From positions 1-52,261 of the forward strand of contig CALWBE010000061.1 in NCBI GenBank assembly GCA_944375955.1: DNA of 52,261 bases, written 5' to 3'. Source of the DNA: an uncultured Clostridia bacterium. Its GTDB lineage: Bacteria > Bacillota > Clostridia > Oscillospirales > CAG-382. Shown one piece after another: positions 1 to 9,500 of the stretch (its first letter is position 1; each line of letters begins with the position of its first letter). The notes beneath the pieces are model-generated. The model worked only from the letters and a program-made list of their open reading frames with translations. It had not been told where the DNA came from and did no database searches. The translations under genes were made by a program, and so were the position numbers.

Positions 1-55
1 GAAAGAAGAAGTAAGCCAATTCCAATTAGTTGAACTGAATAGTATATCCCATAGG

Positions 56-86
56 AGGAGCAAGGTCGATACACCTTGCTCCTTTT
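56..86 (+). terminator. Intrinsic terminator of an upstream gene
   Basis: An 11 bp perfect stem (AGGAGCAAGGT, 56-66, with ACCTTGCTCCT, 73-83) closes a 6-base loop and is followed by TTTT. It probably ends a transcript that begins left of the window. Bases 1-55 show no reading frame I can assign. Confidence 0.85.
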
Positions 87-270
87 CATTGGGCATTCAT
101 AAAAAATGAATAAAAAGGTCAGTTATGCATACCAATACTTATCTCGGACAGAGACTTATAATATTTATATTTTTTTACATTATATTACAGTAAATAAAAT
201 ATGTCAATGCCGTAAATGTTTCATATTTCCGATGATATATTTTATTTTTAAAGAAGGCAGCTTTGCGCGA
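87..270. other. Intergenic AT-rich stretch, no gene recognised
   Basis: This lies between the terminator and the deacetylase promoter. A 68-codon open frame at 106-312 runs through the promoter, has no ribosome binding site and has low-complexity composition, so I do not call it a gene. I see no RNA gene here. Confidence 0.6.
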
Positions 271-299
271 TTGACATTGAACTTGGTATATTGTATAAT
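271..299 (+). promoter_or_regulatory. Sigma-A promoter of the polysaccharide deacetylase gene
   Basis: TTGACA (271-276) and TATAAT (294-299) are separated by exactly 17 bp, a perfect consensus. The predicted leader of about 80 bases contains a small hairpin, AGCGG/CCGCT (317-321 with 326-330), and a purine-rich ribosome binding site (AAAGGAGC) ahead of the ATG at 389. Confidence 0.85.
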
Positions 300-388
300 T
301 ATTTTACGATAAAAAGAGCGGGAAACCGCTGTTGCGCTGTAATTTATATAATATGAAGGATTTAAAAGGAAAGGAGCTTTTAAATTAA

Positions 389-1087
389 ATGTTTGACGGA
401 AAGATGAAAGCTGTGACGTTCAGCTATGACGACGGGGTAACTCAGGATATACGGCTTATAGAGATACTTGACAAATATGGCTTAAAATGCACCTTTAATC
501 TTAATTCGGAACTGTTAGGCAGAAAAAACGAGCTTATACGTGAAGGCGTAACCGTAAAGCATGAAAAGAACGCGCCGGAAAAAATATCGCAGATATATAA
601 AAATCATGAAGTTGCGGTGCATACGCTTACACACCCGACGCTTACGGAGCTTGAAGAGGAAGAAATTGTCCGTCAGGTTGAAGAGGATAGGATCGCGCTG
701 TCTAAGCTTTGCGGATATGAAGTGGTAGGCATGGCATATCCTAACGGACCTAATGATGACAGAACAGCCGGTATAATACGGAGAAGGACGGGAGTAAAAT
801 ATGCCCGGACGACAAAACCCACCCATAACTTTGACATACAGGAAAATCTTTACAGATTTAATCCGACGGTGCATCAGCACGGAGAGTTTGACAAAACTTT
901 TGAACTTGCCGAAAAATTTGTTGCCTTAAAGGCGGAAAGCCCTAAGATTTTATATATATGGGGTCACGCATATGAACTTGATATACGTGACGAATGGAAC
1001 AGATTTGCGGATTTGTGCAGAATACTTTCGGGCAGGAACGATATATTTTACGGCACCAACAAGGAAGTACTATTAGCCGGGAAGTGA
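389..1087 (+). CDS. Polysaccharide deacetylase (NodB / carbohydrate esterase 4 family)
   Basis: This 232-residue protein has the NodB order of motifs. FSYDDG (11-16) supplies the catalytic Asp and the metal-binding Asp, HTLTH (78-82) the two metal-binding histidines, and AYPNG (116-120) and WGH (191-193) line the active site. Such enzymes remove N- or O-acetyl groups from chitin, peptidoglycan or other glycans using a divalent metal. There is no signal peptide or membrane segment, so it probably acts in the cytoplasm on a soluble saccharide, or leaves by another route. The domain fills the whole protein. It has its own consensus promoter and is transcribed toward the ComM-like gene 61 bp downstream. 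Family assignment is firm; the substrate is unknown. Confidence 0.88.
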   Translation: MFDGKMKAVTFSYDDGVTQDIRLIEILDKYGLKCTFNLNSELLGRKNELIREGVTVKHEKNAPEKISQIYKNHEVAVHTLTHPTLTELEEEEIVRQVEEDRIALSKLCGYEVVGMAYPNGPNDDRTAGIIRRRTGVKYARTTKPTHNFDIQENLYRFNPTVHQHGEFDKTFELAEKFVALKAESPKILYIWGHAYELDIRDEWNRFADLCRILSGRNDIFYGTNKEVLLAGK

Positions 1088-1148
1088 TTTTCAATTAAAA
1101 GTTTAATTTTCAAAGATTGTTTTTGTTGAAAGGTAAGGTAAGTACGAA

Positions 1149-2684
1149 ATGATTTCGAAGGTAAACAGCGCCGGCATACATGGCATTGACGGGTATATTG
1201 TCGATGTCGAATGCTTTGCGTCGCAGTCGATCCCGAAATTTGACATAGTAGGATTGCCCGGCGCTTCCGTAAGGGAGTCGTACAATCGAATAAAAGCTGC
1301 GATAAAGTCAAGCGGACTTGAGTTTCCCGCGGCGGCAATAACTGTAAATCTTGCGCCGGCGGATATGCTCAAACAGGGAACGGCATACGATCTTGCTATT
1401 CTGCTTGCGCTCCTTAAATGCACAGTACTTGAGGAATGTGATTTGTCGGGCAAATGTTTTGCCGGAGAGGTATCGCTTTCGGGAGACTTAAGAAAGACAA
1501 ACGGTATACTTTCGATGTGCATTGCAGCGCGCGACGCCGGTTTTTCAGAGATGTATGTTCCGTATGACAACGTAAACGAAGCTGCGGTAGTTGACGGCAT
1601 ATCGGTTTACGGAGTACATAATATATCCGAGCTTACGCTTCACCTTATGAAGGGAAACGCAATACAGCCGGCAAAATGCGATCCAAGCAGTCTTTTTGAT
1701 ATTTCTTATAAAGGAATCCCCGATTTTTCAGATGTAAAGGGACAGGAACAGGCAAAGTTTGCGATAGAAGTTGCTGCGGCGGGAATGCACAATATACTTT
1801 TAGTGGGTCCGCCCGGAACGGGCAAAAGCATGCTTGCAAAAAGGATACCGGGGATACTTCCTCCCATGAGTTTTGACGAAGCGCTTGAGACCACAAAGGT
1901 GTATTCTGCGTCGGGTAATATTGCTGCCGGGGAAACTCTGATAACACGAAGGCCTTTTCGGGCGCCTCATCATACGATGTCGGCCGCCGGTCTTATTGGA
2001 GGAGGACAGATTCCGCAGCCCGGAGAAATTTCGCTTGCAACCGGAGGAGTTTTGTTCCTTGACGAGCTCCCCGAGTTTTCAAAGAACGCGACCGACGGAC
2101 TAAGACAGCCGCTTGAGGATGGAGAGGTTACTATAACCCGTGTCGGAGGCAGATTCAGATTTCCGGCAAGATTTATGCTTGTCTGTGCCATGAATCCGTG
2201 CAAATGCGGATATTACGGCCATCCGGTAAAACAGTGCACATGCTCACGGTCGATGATAGACAAATACCTTTCAAAGGTATCAGGACCGCTTTTGGACAGG
2301 ATGGATATTCAGATAGAAGTACCTTCGCTCTCATATGAAAAACTTTCGGATATAGCTCCCGCAGAACCGTCGGAGAAGATACGCGAGAGAGTTATAAACG
2401 CAAGGGAGATTATGTCAAAACGCTATGCAGGCACCGGAATTACCGCAAACGGCGAGCTTACTCCCGCGATGATACGGAAATATTGCGTTCTTGACGACGA
2501 AGCTCAGACAGTAATGAAAAACGCTTTTGAAAAAATGGGGCTTTCAGCAAGAGGATATGACAGAATCCTTCGCGTAGCGAGAACTGTAGCTGATATGCAC
2601 GCAAGCGAAAACATACGCAAAGAACATGTCGCACAAGCTGTTCAGCTGAGAAATCTTGACCGGAAATATTGGAAAAATAACTGA
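1149..2684 (+). CDS. comM: YifB/ComM family Mg-chelatase-like AAA+ ATPase
   Basis: The 511-residue protein has the normal length and order for this family. An N-terminal ChlI/Lon-protease-like domain (about 1-165) is followed by a Mg-chelatase AAA+ domain with Walker A GPPGTGKS (220-227) and Walker B VLFLDELPEF (301-310), then four closely spaced cysteines (C351, C353, C363, C365) and a C-terminal Mg_chelatase_C domain. In Gram-negative bacteria ComM is a hexameric helicase that drives branch migration during natural transformation; the role in Clostridia is less clear. The ribosome binding site before ATG 1149 is weak. It may be co-transcribed with the deacetylase 61 bp upstream, since no terminator separates them. 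Confidence 0.9.
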   Translation: MISKVNSAGIHGIDGYIVDVECFASQSIPKFDIVGLPGASVRESYNRIKAAIKSSGLEFPAAAITVNLAPADMLKQGTAYDLAILLALLKCTVLEECDLSGKCFAGEVSLSGDLRKTNGILSMCIAARDAGFSEMYVPYDNVNEAAVVDGISVYGVHNISELTLHLMKGNAIQPAKCDPSSLFDISYKGIPDFSDVKGQEQAKFAIEVAAAGMHNILLVGPPGTGKSMLAKRIPGILPPMSFDEALETTKVYSASGNIAAGETLITRRPFRAPHHTMSAAGLIGGGQIPQPGEISLATGGVLFLDELPEFSKNATDGLRQPLEDGEVTITRVGGRFRFPARFMLVCAMNPCKCGYYGHPVKQCTCSRSMIDKYLSKVSGPLLDRMDIQIEVPSLSYEKLSDIAPAEPSEKIRERVINAREIMSKRYAGTGITANGELTPAMIRKYCVLDDEAQTVMKNAFEKMGLSARGYDRILRVARTVADMHASENIRKEHVAQAVQLRNLDRKYWKNN

Positions 2685-2762
2685 CTTTTTACTTATTTAA
2701 CAAAAAAGTTATAAATTTATGAAAATAAATGTGAAAAAAACTGAAAAATAATAAAAAACATC

Positions 2763-2791
2763 TTGTAATATACAATATAGTATGTTATAAT
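2763..2791 (+). promoter_or_regulatory. Promoter of the SLH beta-helix protein
   Basis: TTGTAA (2763-2768), a 17 bp spacer and TATAAT (2786-2791) stand about 100 bases before the start codon. The spacer holds the string ATATACAATATAGTAT, which resembles a string near the promoter of the paralogue at 40166-43534. Confidence 0.65.
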
Positions 2792-2894
2792 GTACATGGA
2801 GAAAGTTCGGAACGGTATGCTTAACTGTTTATTTTGCATAATATAGTGTCCGTATTTTATCCAAAATACGTGATCGAAAAAGGAGAACACGCCA

Positions 2895-5800
2895 ATGGGA
2901 ACGAAAAAATTTCTTGCGGTATTGCTTGCTATAGTTATTGCTACATGCATTTTCCCCTTTACGGCATCTGCGGCCGATCCGGAGATACTTAATATCGACG
3001 GCGAACGCATTGCGCTTGTAAGCTCTTTTGGAAAAATGACATACGAAGGCAAGTCTTATGTTACATACCGCAATTTTAACGACGCATTCAATGCGCTTGG
3101 AAAAGAAGGCGGAAAAATTATTTTTGCCGGCACGGCACAGCTCGGAGCTTTTGAGGACATCGAAGGCCGTGGTGATATAACCGTTCAGGGAATAGGTACT
3201 AAATCGCGGGGCAACCTTCTTGATTTTACCGGAACAGAAGAAGCACCGGTATCCGAAGTTAACCTCAAAGGAAATATAATTCTTGATTTTGTAAATATCC
3301 GCATGGATGAGGGCGCTTTCCTTTTGACAAACGGATACAGCTTTGAGACTTACAACGATTTTGACACATATCATACGGAAACCTATGTTGCGGGCTCAAA
3401 CAATATTATCGAATATCCCAACCCGCCGTCTATTGCTCCCGGTCAGACCGACGGAACTTTAGGAACGGTTGTTCTCAGCTCAGGCACATATACGACAGTT
3501 GCGGCAGGTTCGGTAAACGGACATACTGTAAACGGAGATACTTTTGTTACGGTTGACGGCGGCAATATCTCTAATGTCGTAGCCGGAAATATAGGCGCCG
3601 GAACAATGAACGGCGACGCAAATCTTACTGTATCTGGCGGCAATATCACAAAGCTTGTTGCCGGATCTTCAGGAGGAACAATCAACGGAAATGTAATAAC
3701 CGAAATAAACGGCGGAGAAATTTCCGAGGCCATAATCGGAGCAGAAGCCGGAGCGGTTATAAACGGAAGTATAGTAGTTGCGCTTAACGGAGGCAATTTT
3801 GCTTCAGATATCGGAACAGGAAGCGGACAGATAACCGGTAAGAAAATAGTTATAACCGGCGAAGACACCGTAGCTAATATTGCTGACGGGGCAGCCGACT
3901 ATGTTATAAAGATAAGCGGCGGACTTTGCGAGCCTCAGTTTAACGGAGCAGAAGTCACAGGCTTCCTTTTCACAGACAATTACGGAATACCGGCAAAAAC
4001 TATAACTCTTAACGGATCTGAAACAACAAGCGAAAACGGAATATATCAAATAGCTGAGGGCACATCTTCCGTAAGTCTTAAGTCTGACGTGACAGTTGCT
4101 ATAAACAAAAATGCAAATTATGTTGCAGGTTATGATGACGGAACATTCCTTCCGCAGAATAATATGACAAAGGCAGAAGCTATTACTTTGCTTTCCCGTC
4201 TTATAATAGATGAAAATATAATCAAGGGTAATGTAACTTCTACCTTTAAGGATGTAGAGCCCGGCTCATGGTATGAATCTTATATAGGCTTTTTCCAGAA
4301 GCTCGGTTTCCTTGACCTTGTTGCCGACAGAACAGGCACAAGGATAAGTCCGAATGAAAATATAACAAGAGGAGAGTTTACTCAGCTTATATATGAAATA
4401 GCTACTATAGGCAGCGAGGAAACGTCTGTAAAGCTTACATCTGTAAAGGACGTTGACGCCAAAAATCCATATAGAGCTGCTATCAACTATGCAATGTCTT
4501 CAGGAATTGTAGTCGGATATGAGGACGGAACTTTCAGACCCGACAACAATATCACCCGTGCGGAAGTTGTAACAATGGTAAACCGTTTCCTCGGCAGAGT
4601 TCCTACCGGTCAGGCGGGAGAAAACAGCTTCAGCGATATTTCCGAACACTGGGCAGCAAGTCAGATACTTGCCTCCTGCAATCCTGAGGGCACTTCTTGG
4701 ACATACCAGGAAACGACGTCGGAATATGTACTTTCGGGAACTTCGGCAAAAGATTATACGGTGGGACTTTATGAGCAGTCCGCTACTCTCAGTGCGGAAG
4801 CTATCCGAAACGGAATAGACACAATATCCGAACAGATGAAGAAGGATATACTCAACACTCCAAATACAGCTGACATATACGGCGACAGAATGACCGGAGA
4901 TACATATTACGTATCTGAAAAGAACGGCGACGACAGCAATGACGGAAAGAGTCCGGAAACTGCTGTTAAGACAATTGCCGGTCTCTATCAGAAAATAAGA
5001 TTCCCGCGTGCCGGAACCAGCATTCTTTTTGAACGCGGAGGCATATACCGCGGACAGATGTCAGCACAGACCGGGCTTGTATTCGGCTCTTACGGCGAAG
5101 GTTCGAAGCCGCTTTTGATGCAGTCGAAGCGCAATTATGCGGATGAATCTTTGTGGGTAGAAACGGAATGGCCAAACGTATGGAAGTGCACCGAAAAATT
5201 GAACAACGTCGGTGTTATAGGCTTTGACCATGATCTTTTCGATTACAGCGACGCAAGCTACAGTGAACTGTACGGCGAAATAATGAATACCGACCTGTTC
5301 GGATTTAGCGGAGTTCAGGATCTTAATAAAGATCTTCAGTTCTATTCCGTGCTTTCAAATGACAAGTCAAATTCTGATTCGGTTAAAGAAGGCGACCTCT
5401 ATGTATATTCAACCGGAGGAAATCCCGGAGCGAGATTCTCGTCTATCGAAATAGGTGAAAATGTTGCTATTTTCACCGGCCCCGGCGATGACGTGGTTAT
5501 AGATAACCTCGCATTTAAGTTTACCGGAGGACACGGTATGGGCGGTGCCGGCGGATGCAAAAACCGCACAGTTACCAACTGCGTATATTCATGGCTCGGC
5601 GGATCTGTTCTTGCAATCGATTTTAGAGGCAGCGGCAGACCTGTAAACTACGGAAATGCTGTTGAAATATACGGAAGCTGCAACGGCTACCATGTAGAAA
5701 ACAACTGGATGTATCAAATCTATGATACCGGTGTTACTCACCAGTTTTCAGACGGTACGGCATGTACTCAGGAGGGCGTGCGTTATTACGGAAACCTCAT

Positions 5801-6218
5801 AGAATACTGCCACTGGGGAATAGAATTCTACAATGCTTTGGGAGACGGTAAAACCGATCCGAGCAGAAAATACACGAGAGATGTTATCAGCGCGTATAAT
5901 GTTATAAGGAATACCGGTTACGGCTGGGGTTCTATAATAAGATACAGAACCACAAGCTCACAGGCTTACTGCGGATCATCGCTCAGCCTTAACGAGGACG
6001 AACATACTATATATAACATTTTTGACCGCGGCGCCGGATATCTCGTATATCTGCCTGCCAACTCAAATGAGGAAGATGACAAAAATATATATGTTCAGAC
6101 AATAGGCAACCGTCTGGGACTTTTGAAAGGCGTTTACAGAGACTGTGACTACAATGCTGCTGAATATATTAAGGAAGATCTCGGCGACAAGAATGCTGTC
6201 GTTATAGTTATTGAGTAA
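2895..6218 (+). CDS. Secreted S-layer-homology protein with beta-helix domains
   Basis: The 1107-residue protein starts with a typical signal peptide (residues 1-27, cleavage near ASA-AD). Residues about 60-395 form a parallel beta-helix-like region whose 200-310 part has short repeats of the type VNG-x-VDGGNI-x-VAG. Three SLH-like segments follow (about 405-445, 465-515 and 525-575), with the usual GYDDGTFLPQNN and GYEDGTFRPDNN motifs that bind pyruvylated secondary cell-wall polymer. The C-terminal half, from YYVSEKNGDDSNDG near 671, looks like a right-handed beta-helix of the pectate-lyase or NosD type. SLH domains in the middle rather than at an end are notable. An AAGGAG site precedes ATG 2895. 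A close paralogue lies at 40166-43534 on the other strand. A surface-anchored glycan-binding or glycan-cleaving role is inference. Confidence 0.85.
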   Translation: MGTKKFLAVLLAIVIATCIFPFTASAADPEILNIDGERIALVSSFGKMTYEGKSYVTYRNFNDAFNALGKEGGKIIFAGTAQLGAFEDIEGRGDITVQGIGTKSRGNLLDFTGTEEAPVSEVNLKGNIILDFVNIRMDEGAFLLTNGYSFETYNDFDTYHTETYVAGSNNIIEYPNPPSIAPGQTDGTLGTVVLSSGTYTTVAAGSVNGHTVNGDTFVTVDGGNISNVVAGNIGAGTMNGDANLTVSGGNITKLVAGSSGGTINGNVITEINGGEISEAIIGAEAGAVINGSIVVALNGGNFASDIGTGSGQITGKKIVITGEDTVANIADGAADYVIKISGGLCEPQFNGAEVTGFLFTDNYGIPAKTITLNGSETTSENGIYQIAEGTSSVSLKSDVTVAINKNANYVAGYDDGTFLPQNNMTKAEAITLLSRLIIDENIIKGNVTSTFKDVEPGSWYESYIGFFQKLGFLDLVADRTGTRISPNENITRGEFTQLIYEIATIGSEETSVKLTSVKDVDAKNPYRAAINYAMSSGIVVGYEDGTFRPDNNITRAEVVTMVNRFLGRVPTGQAGENSFSDISEHWAASQILASCNPEGTSWTYQETTSEYVLSGTSAKDYTVGLYEQSATLSAEAIRNGIDTISEQMKKDILNTPNTADIYGDRMTGDTYYVSEKNGDDSNDGKSPETAVKTIAGLYQKIRFPRAGTSILFERGGIYRGQMSAQTGLVFGSYGEGSKPLLMQSKRNYADESLWVETEWPNVWKCTEKLNNVGVIGFDHDLFDYSDASYSELYGEIMNTDLFGFSGVQDLNKDLQFYSVLSNDKSNSDSVKEGDLYVYSTGGNPGARFSSIEIGENVAIFTGPGDDVVIDNLAFKFTGGHGMGGAGGCKNRTVTNCVYSWLGGSVLAIDFRGSGRPVNYGNAVEIYGSCNGYHVENNWMYQIYDTGVTHQFSDGTACTQEGVRYYGNLIEYCHWGIEFYNALGDGKTDPSRKYTRDVISAYNVIRNTGYGWGSIIRYRTTSSQAYCGSSLSLNEDEHTIYNIFDRGAGYLVYLPANSNEEDDKNIYVQTIGNRLGLLKGVYRDCDYNAAEYIKEDLGDKNAVVIVIE

Positions 6219-6241
6219 AAATCTATAGACAAATATCAAAT

Positions 6242-6275
6242 AAAAAGGATGCTCCTGTTTAGGGCATCCTTTTTA
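6242..6275 (+). terminator. Intrinsic terminator after the SLH protein gene
   Basis: Stem AAAAAGGATGC (6242-6252) pairs with GCATCCTTTTT (6264-6274), whose 3' arm doubles as the U-tract. It lies 24 bases after the stop codon. Confidence 0.85.
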
Positions 6276-6398
6276 TTATATATAAGCCTGACATGGATTG
6301 TAAATATCTTTTTGATAAAAAATTAATATATTTAGCTTTTTATGTCACAAAAATTGTAAATTATATTAAAAAAAGAGGTAGAAATTAAATTATTTTTA

Positions 6399-6426
6399 TT
6401 GACATACAACTAAAATTTGTTATAAT
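6399..6426 (+). promoter_or_regulatory. Sigma-A promoter of the giant secreted protein
   Basis: TTGACA (6399-6404) and TATAAT (6421-6426) with a 16 bp spacer. The leader is about 68 bases and ends in an AGGAAAGGAAG purine-rich ribosome binding site before ATG 6501. Two perfect hexamers suggest strong constitutive expression. Confidence 0.82.
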
Positions 6427-6500
6427 ATATATTATAGAGAATAGTATGTCTATTTGTCTAAACCACTCAATTTTATATTTATAGGAAAGGAAGAAGAAAC

Positions 6501-9500
6501 ATGAGACAAAACTTTTCAAAAGTTCTGAGTGTCTTGCTGTCTCTTGTCATGCTTGTTTCCGCATGCGGCATAACTGCTTTCGGTAATGACGGTGAAGCTG
6601 CTGCCGTTTATTATGCGCAGTTCGGCGGAACGGGCGACGGCAGAAGCGAAAGCGCTCCGGGCTCTTTGTCTGCAGTTATCAATTCGATAAATGCTGACGG
6701 ATATTCTTTGGGCGATACGGTTAACGTTATGCTTATGAAATCTGCAAATGAGCCGACTGACGGCAAGTGGGACAGTGCAGCCGACAGCGTATGGCTTCAG
6801 TATAACGGCATTGCAAATCATACCGCTACTGTCGTTTATAAGAGCTATGACTCTGAAAACAAAAGCTCAATTGCATTTGAAAATGTATGGGCAGAATCAG
6901 GCGCGGGCAATCATATGATAATAATGGGGCCTTCTGTATTTGACGGAGTGCGTATTATTGATAACAGAAGCGACAACTATACCCGTGAGATAATGGCTCA
7001 GAATTATGATCTGACTATCAAAAACTGCGAGATAGTAAAGATTCGAAAAGCAGATAACTATGCCTTCAATGACTGGAACGGCATCATAATGGGCGGCGCT
7101 AACCGTGGAGGTGTCGGTACTCTCGGAACCGGCGGCAGAGTTGTTATTGAAAATACAAGAGGCGCATATAATATTGCTGTTTCCGGATACGGAGATTCAG
7201 CTTCGCAGGCGTGCATGACAATATCCGGAGATATGGGCGTAAAGCTCGGATCTTCAAGCTTCGGTAGTGTTACAGTTGACGGAGCCAAGGCAGGAGTTAC
7301 AACGGCATTTGGCGGCAATGTAAATATTGTGCTCAACGGAACTACCCTTAAAAATATAGCTACAAACAACACTCCGAATATTTCCGGAATGTATCAGCTT
7401 ATCAAAAATGGCAATGTGACGATTGAAAATGACAGTGTCAGCGACTCTGTAGCAGCAGACAAAAAATATATTCTGACTGTTGCCGACGGTACCGCCCTTG
7501 ACGTTACTGACGTTGCCGGAACATATTCAGTAGAGGGAAGCATGGCGTATGCAGTTTCTGCCGATGGACTTACCGCATGGTACGGAGCAGATACGCTCAC
7601 AATAGAAGCACCCGGTACATATTCTGTCGGCGCGGCTTCCGATATGGATTCCCTTAAGGCAGCTCTTCCAGTACCTGAAGCTCCGGAAGGAAAAATCTTC
7701 GCGGGCTGGCAGGATATGGGCACAAAGCTTATCGCGGCTTTCAGAGATAAAACCGATGAGGGCAGCGGAGAATATTATGTTCAGTTCGGAGCTGACGGCG
7801 ACGGTTCTTCTCCCGAAACTCCGGCAGGCGCTCTTGTCAATGTAATAAACGATATAAATACAAAATACGGAGCCGGAGATAACGTTGTTATTTATGTGAT
7901 GACTTCCGAAGGCGAGCCTACAGATAATAAGTGGGACAGCGCTGACGACAGCGTATGGCTTCAGTACAACGGCATAGCATCTCATACCGCAAAGATAACC
8001 TATACAAGCTATGATGTCGCCGATATTGCGTCTATCGCTTTTGAAAATGTATGGGCTGATGTGACATACGGAAATCATCTTTTTATAAAAGGTCCTACCG
8101 TATTTGAAAATATCAGAATCATAGACAACAGAAGCGACGGAGCGACAAGAGATATTTATGCGCAGGGATATGATCTTGAATTCAGAAACGTATCTATCGT
8201 TAAAGTTCCAAAGAGCAAAGGATATGAGTTTACCACATGGCTGGGACATCTTTTTGCCGGCGGATACGGTTCGACATGGGGAAATCCCGGCGGAACTCTT
8301 ACAGTAGATGATCCTTCATATATTTATGATATAAATGCCGGCGGCTGGAGCACGAAAGCGGACAACGCACCGACAGAAGATGTTAACATTAATATAAGCG
8401 GAGACTCTGCGGTGCCTGAGCTGAAACTTGATTCTATACAGGCATCTTCCGGAGCGTTCTGCACAACTTTCGGTAAAAATGTAAATATCGTTCTTAACGG
8501 AGTTACAGTAAATAATTATAAGACAAATAACACTCCCGTTATAAACGGCGCTTATCAGATTATTTATAATAACGGCGCTTCTATCGCATCGGACAATGTA
8601 AGTGGCGTTGTTACAGCTGATAAGTATATAATTACTTCCGGTGAAGGCGGAACTCTTAATGTTACTGAAAATGCCGGAATATATTCTGTATCTTCTGATC
8701 TAAAATATGCTTATGCTTATGATAGAGAAGGCAACGGAAATACCATTTATTACGGCGAAGGCACTTTGACCGTCGGACAGCCCGGTAATTATACTGTAAA
8801 ATATGTTTCTTCTCTTTATGAAATAACCGAAAAAGCTCCGGCTGAATCGGGATATATGTTTGACGAGTGGATCGACAACGGCGACGGCACAATGACGGCA
8901 AGCTTTGTCGAAACAGGCGCAAGAGAAAAAGACTACTATGTAAAATACGGCGGAACCGGCAACGGAAAGAGTCCTGAAACTCCTGCAGCAACAGTTGCAG
9001 ACGTTGTAAATACCATAAATAATGTAGACTGCCTTACCAAAGGAGATGTCGCAAACGTTTATATTATGCAGTCGGATGACTGGGATTACGGAAAAGGCAC
9101 TTTGATGGTAGGAAATAACGGATCAAATAATGCTCCTGAACATCATATTACAACATGGGGGCCTGGTTCTGCATATTTTGGATACCAAGCTACCCTTAAT
9201 GTAACAAGCTATGATCCGGAGAATCCGTCATATCTTGCTGCAACTCCGAAACTCGGAGATAACAACCGTATGATAATCGGAGGACCGACGAATTTCAGCA
9301 ATATTTACATTGTTGATATGCGCTATGGCTATAGAGAACTTGCTACTAATGGATATGATGTAATATTTGGCGAGGGTACTATATTTGCTCATACAAATTG
9401 TGATGAATACGGTTCATATAAGGCATGGGATGGAGTTATAAATAGTGCCGGTACGTCTAATATCTGTGTAGGAAATGCTTATACTGCAAACAACGGCGCC

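Noticed and set aside
1..55. Possible end of a coding region at the left edge
   Set aside because: Open frames are only ten codons or run through the terminator; nothing can be assigned.
106..312. 68-codon + strand open frame before the deacetylase gene
   Set aside because: No ribosome binding site, composition unlike a protein, and it contains a consensus promoter at 271-299.
7527..8249. 240-codon - strand open frame inside the giant gene
   Set aside because: Antisense shadow of a repetitive coding region; no start signal and no homology pattern.
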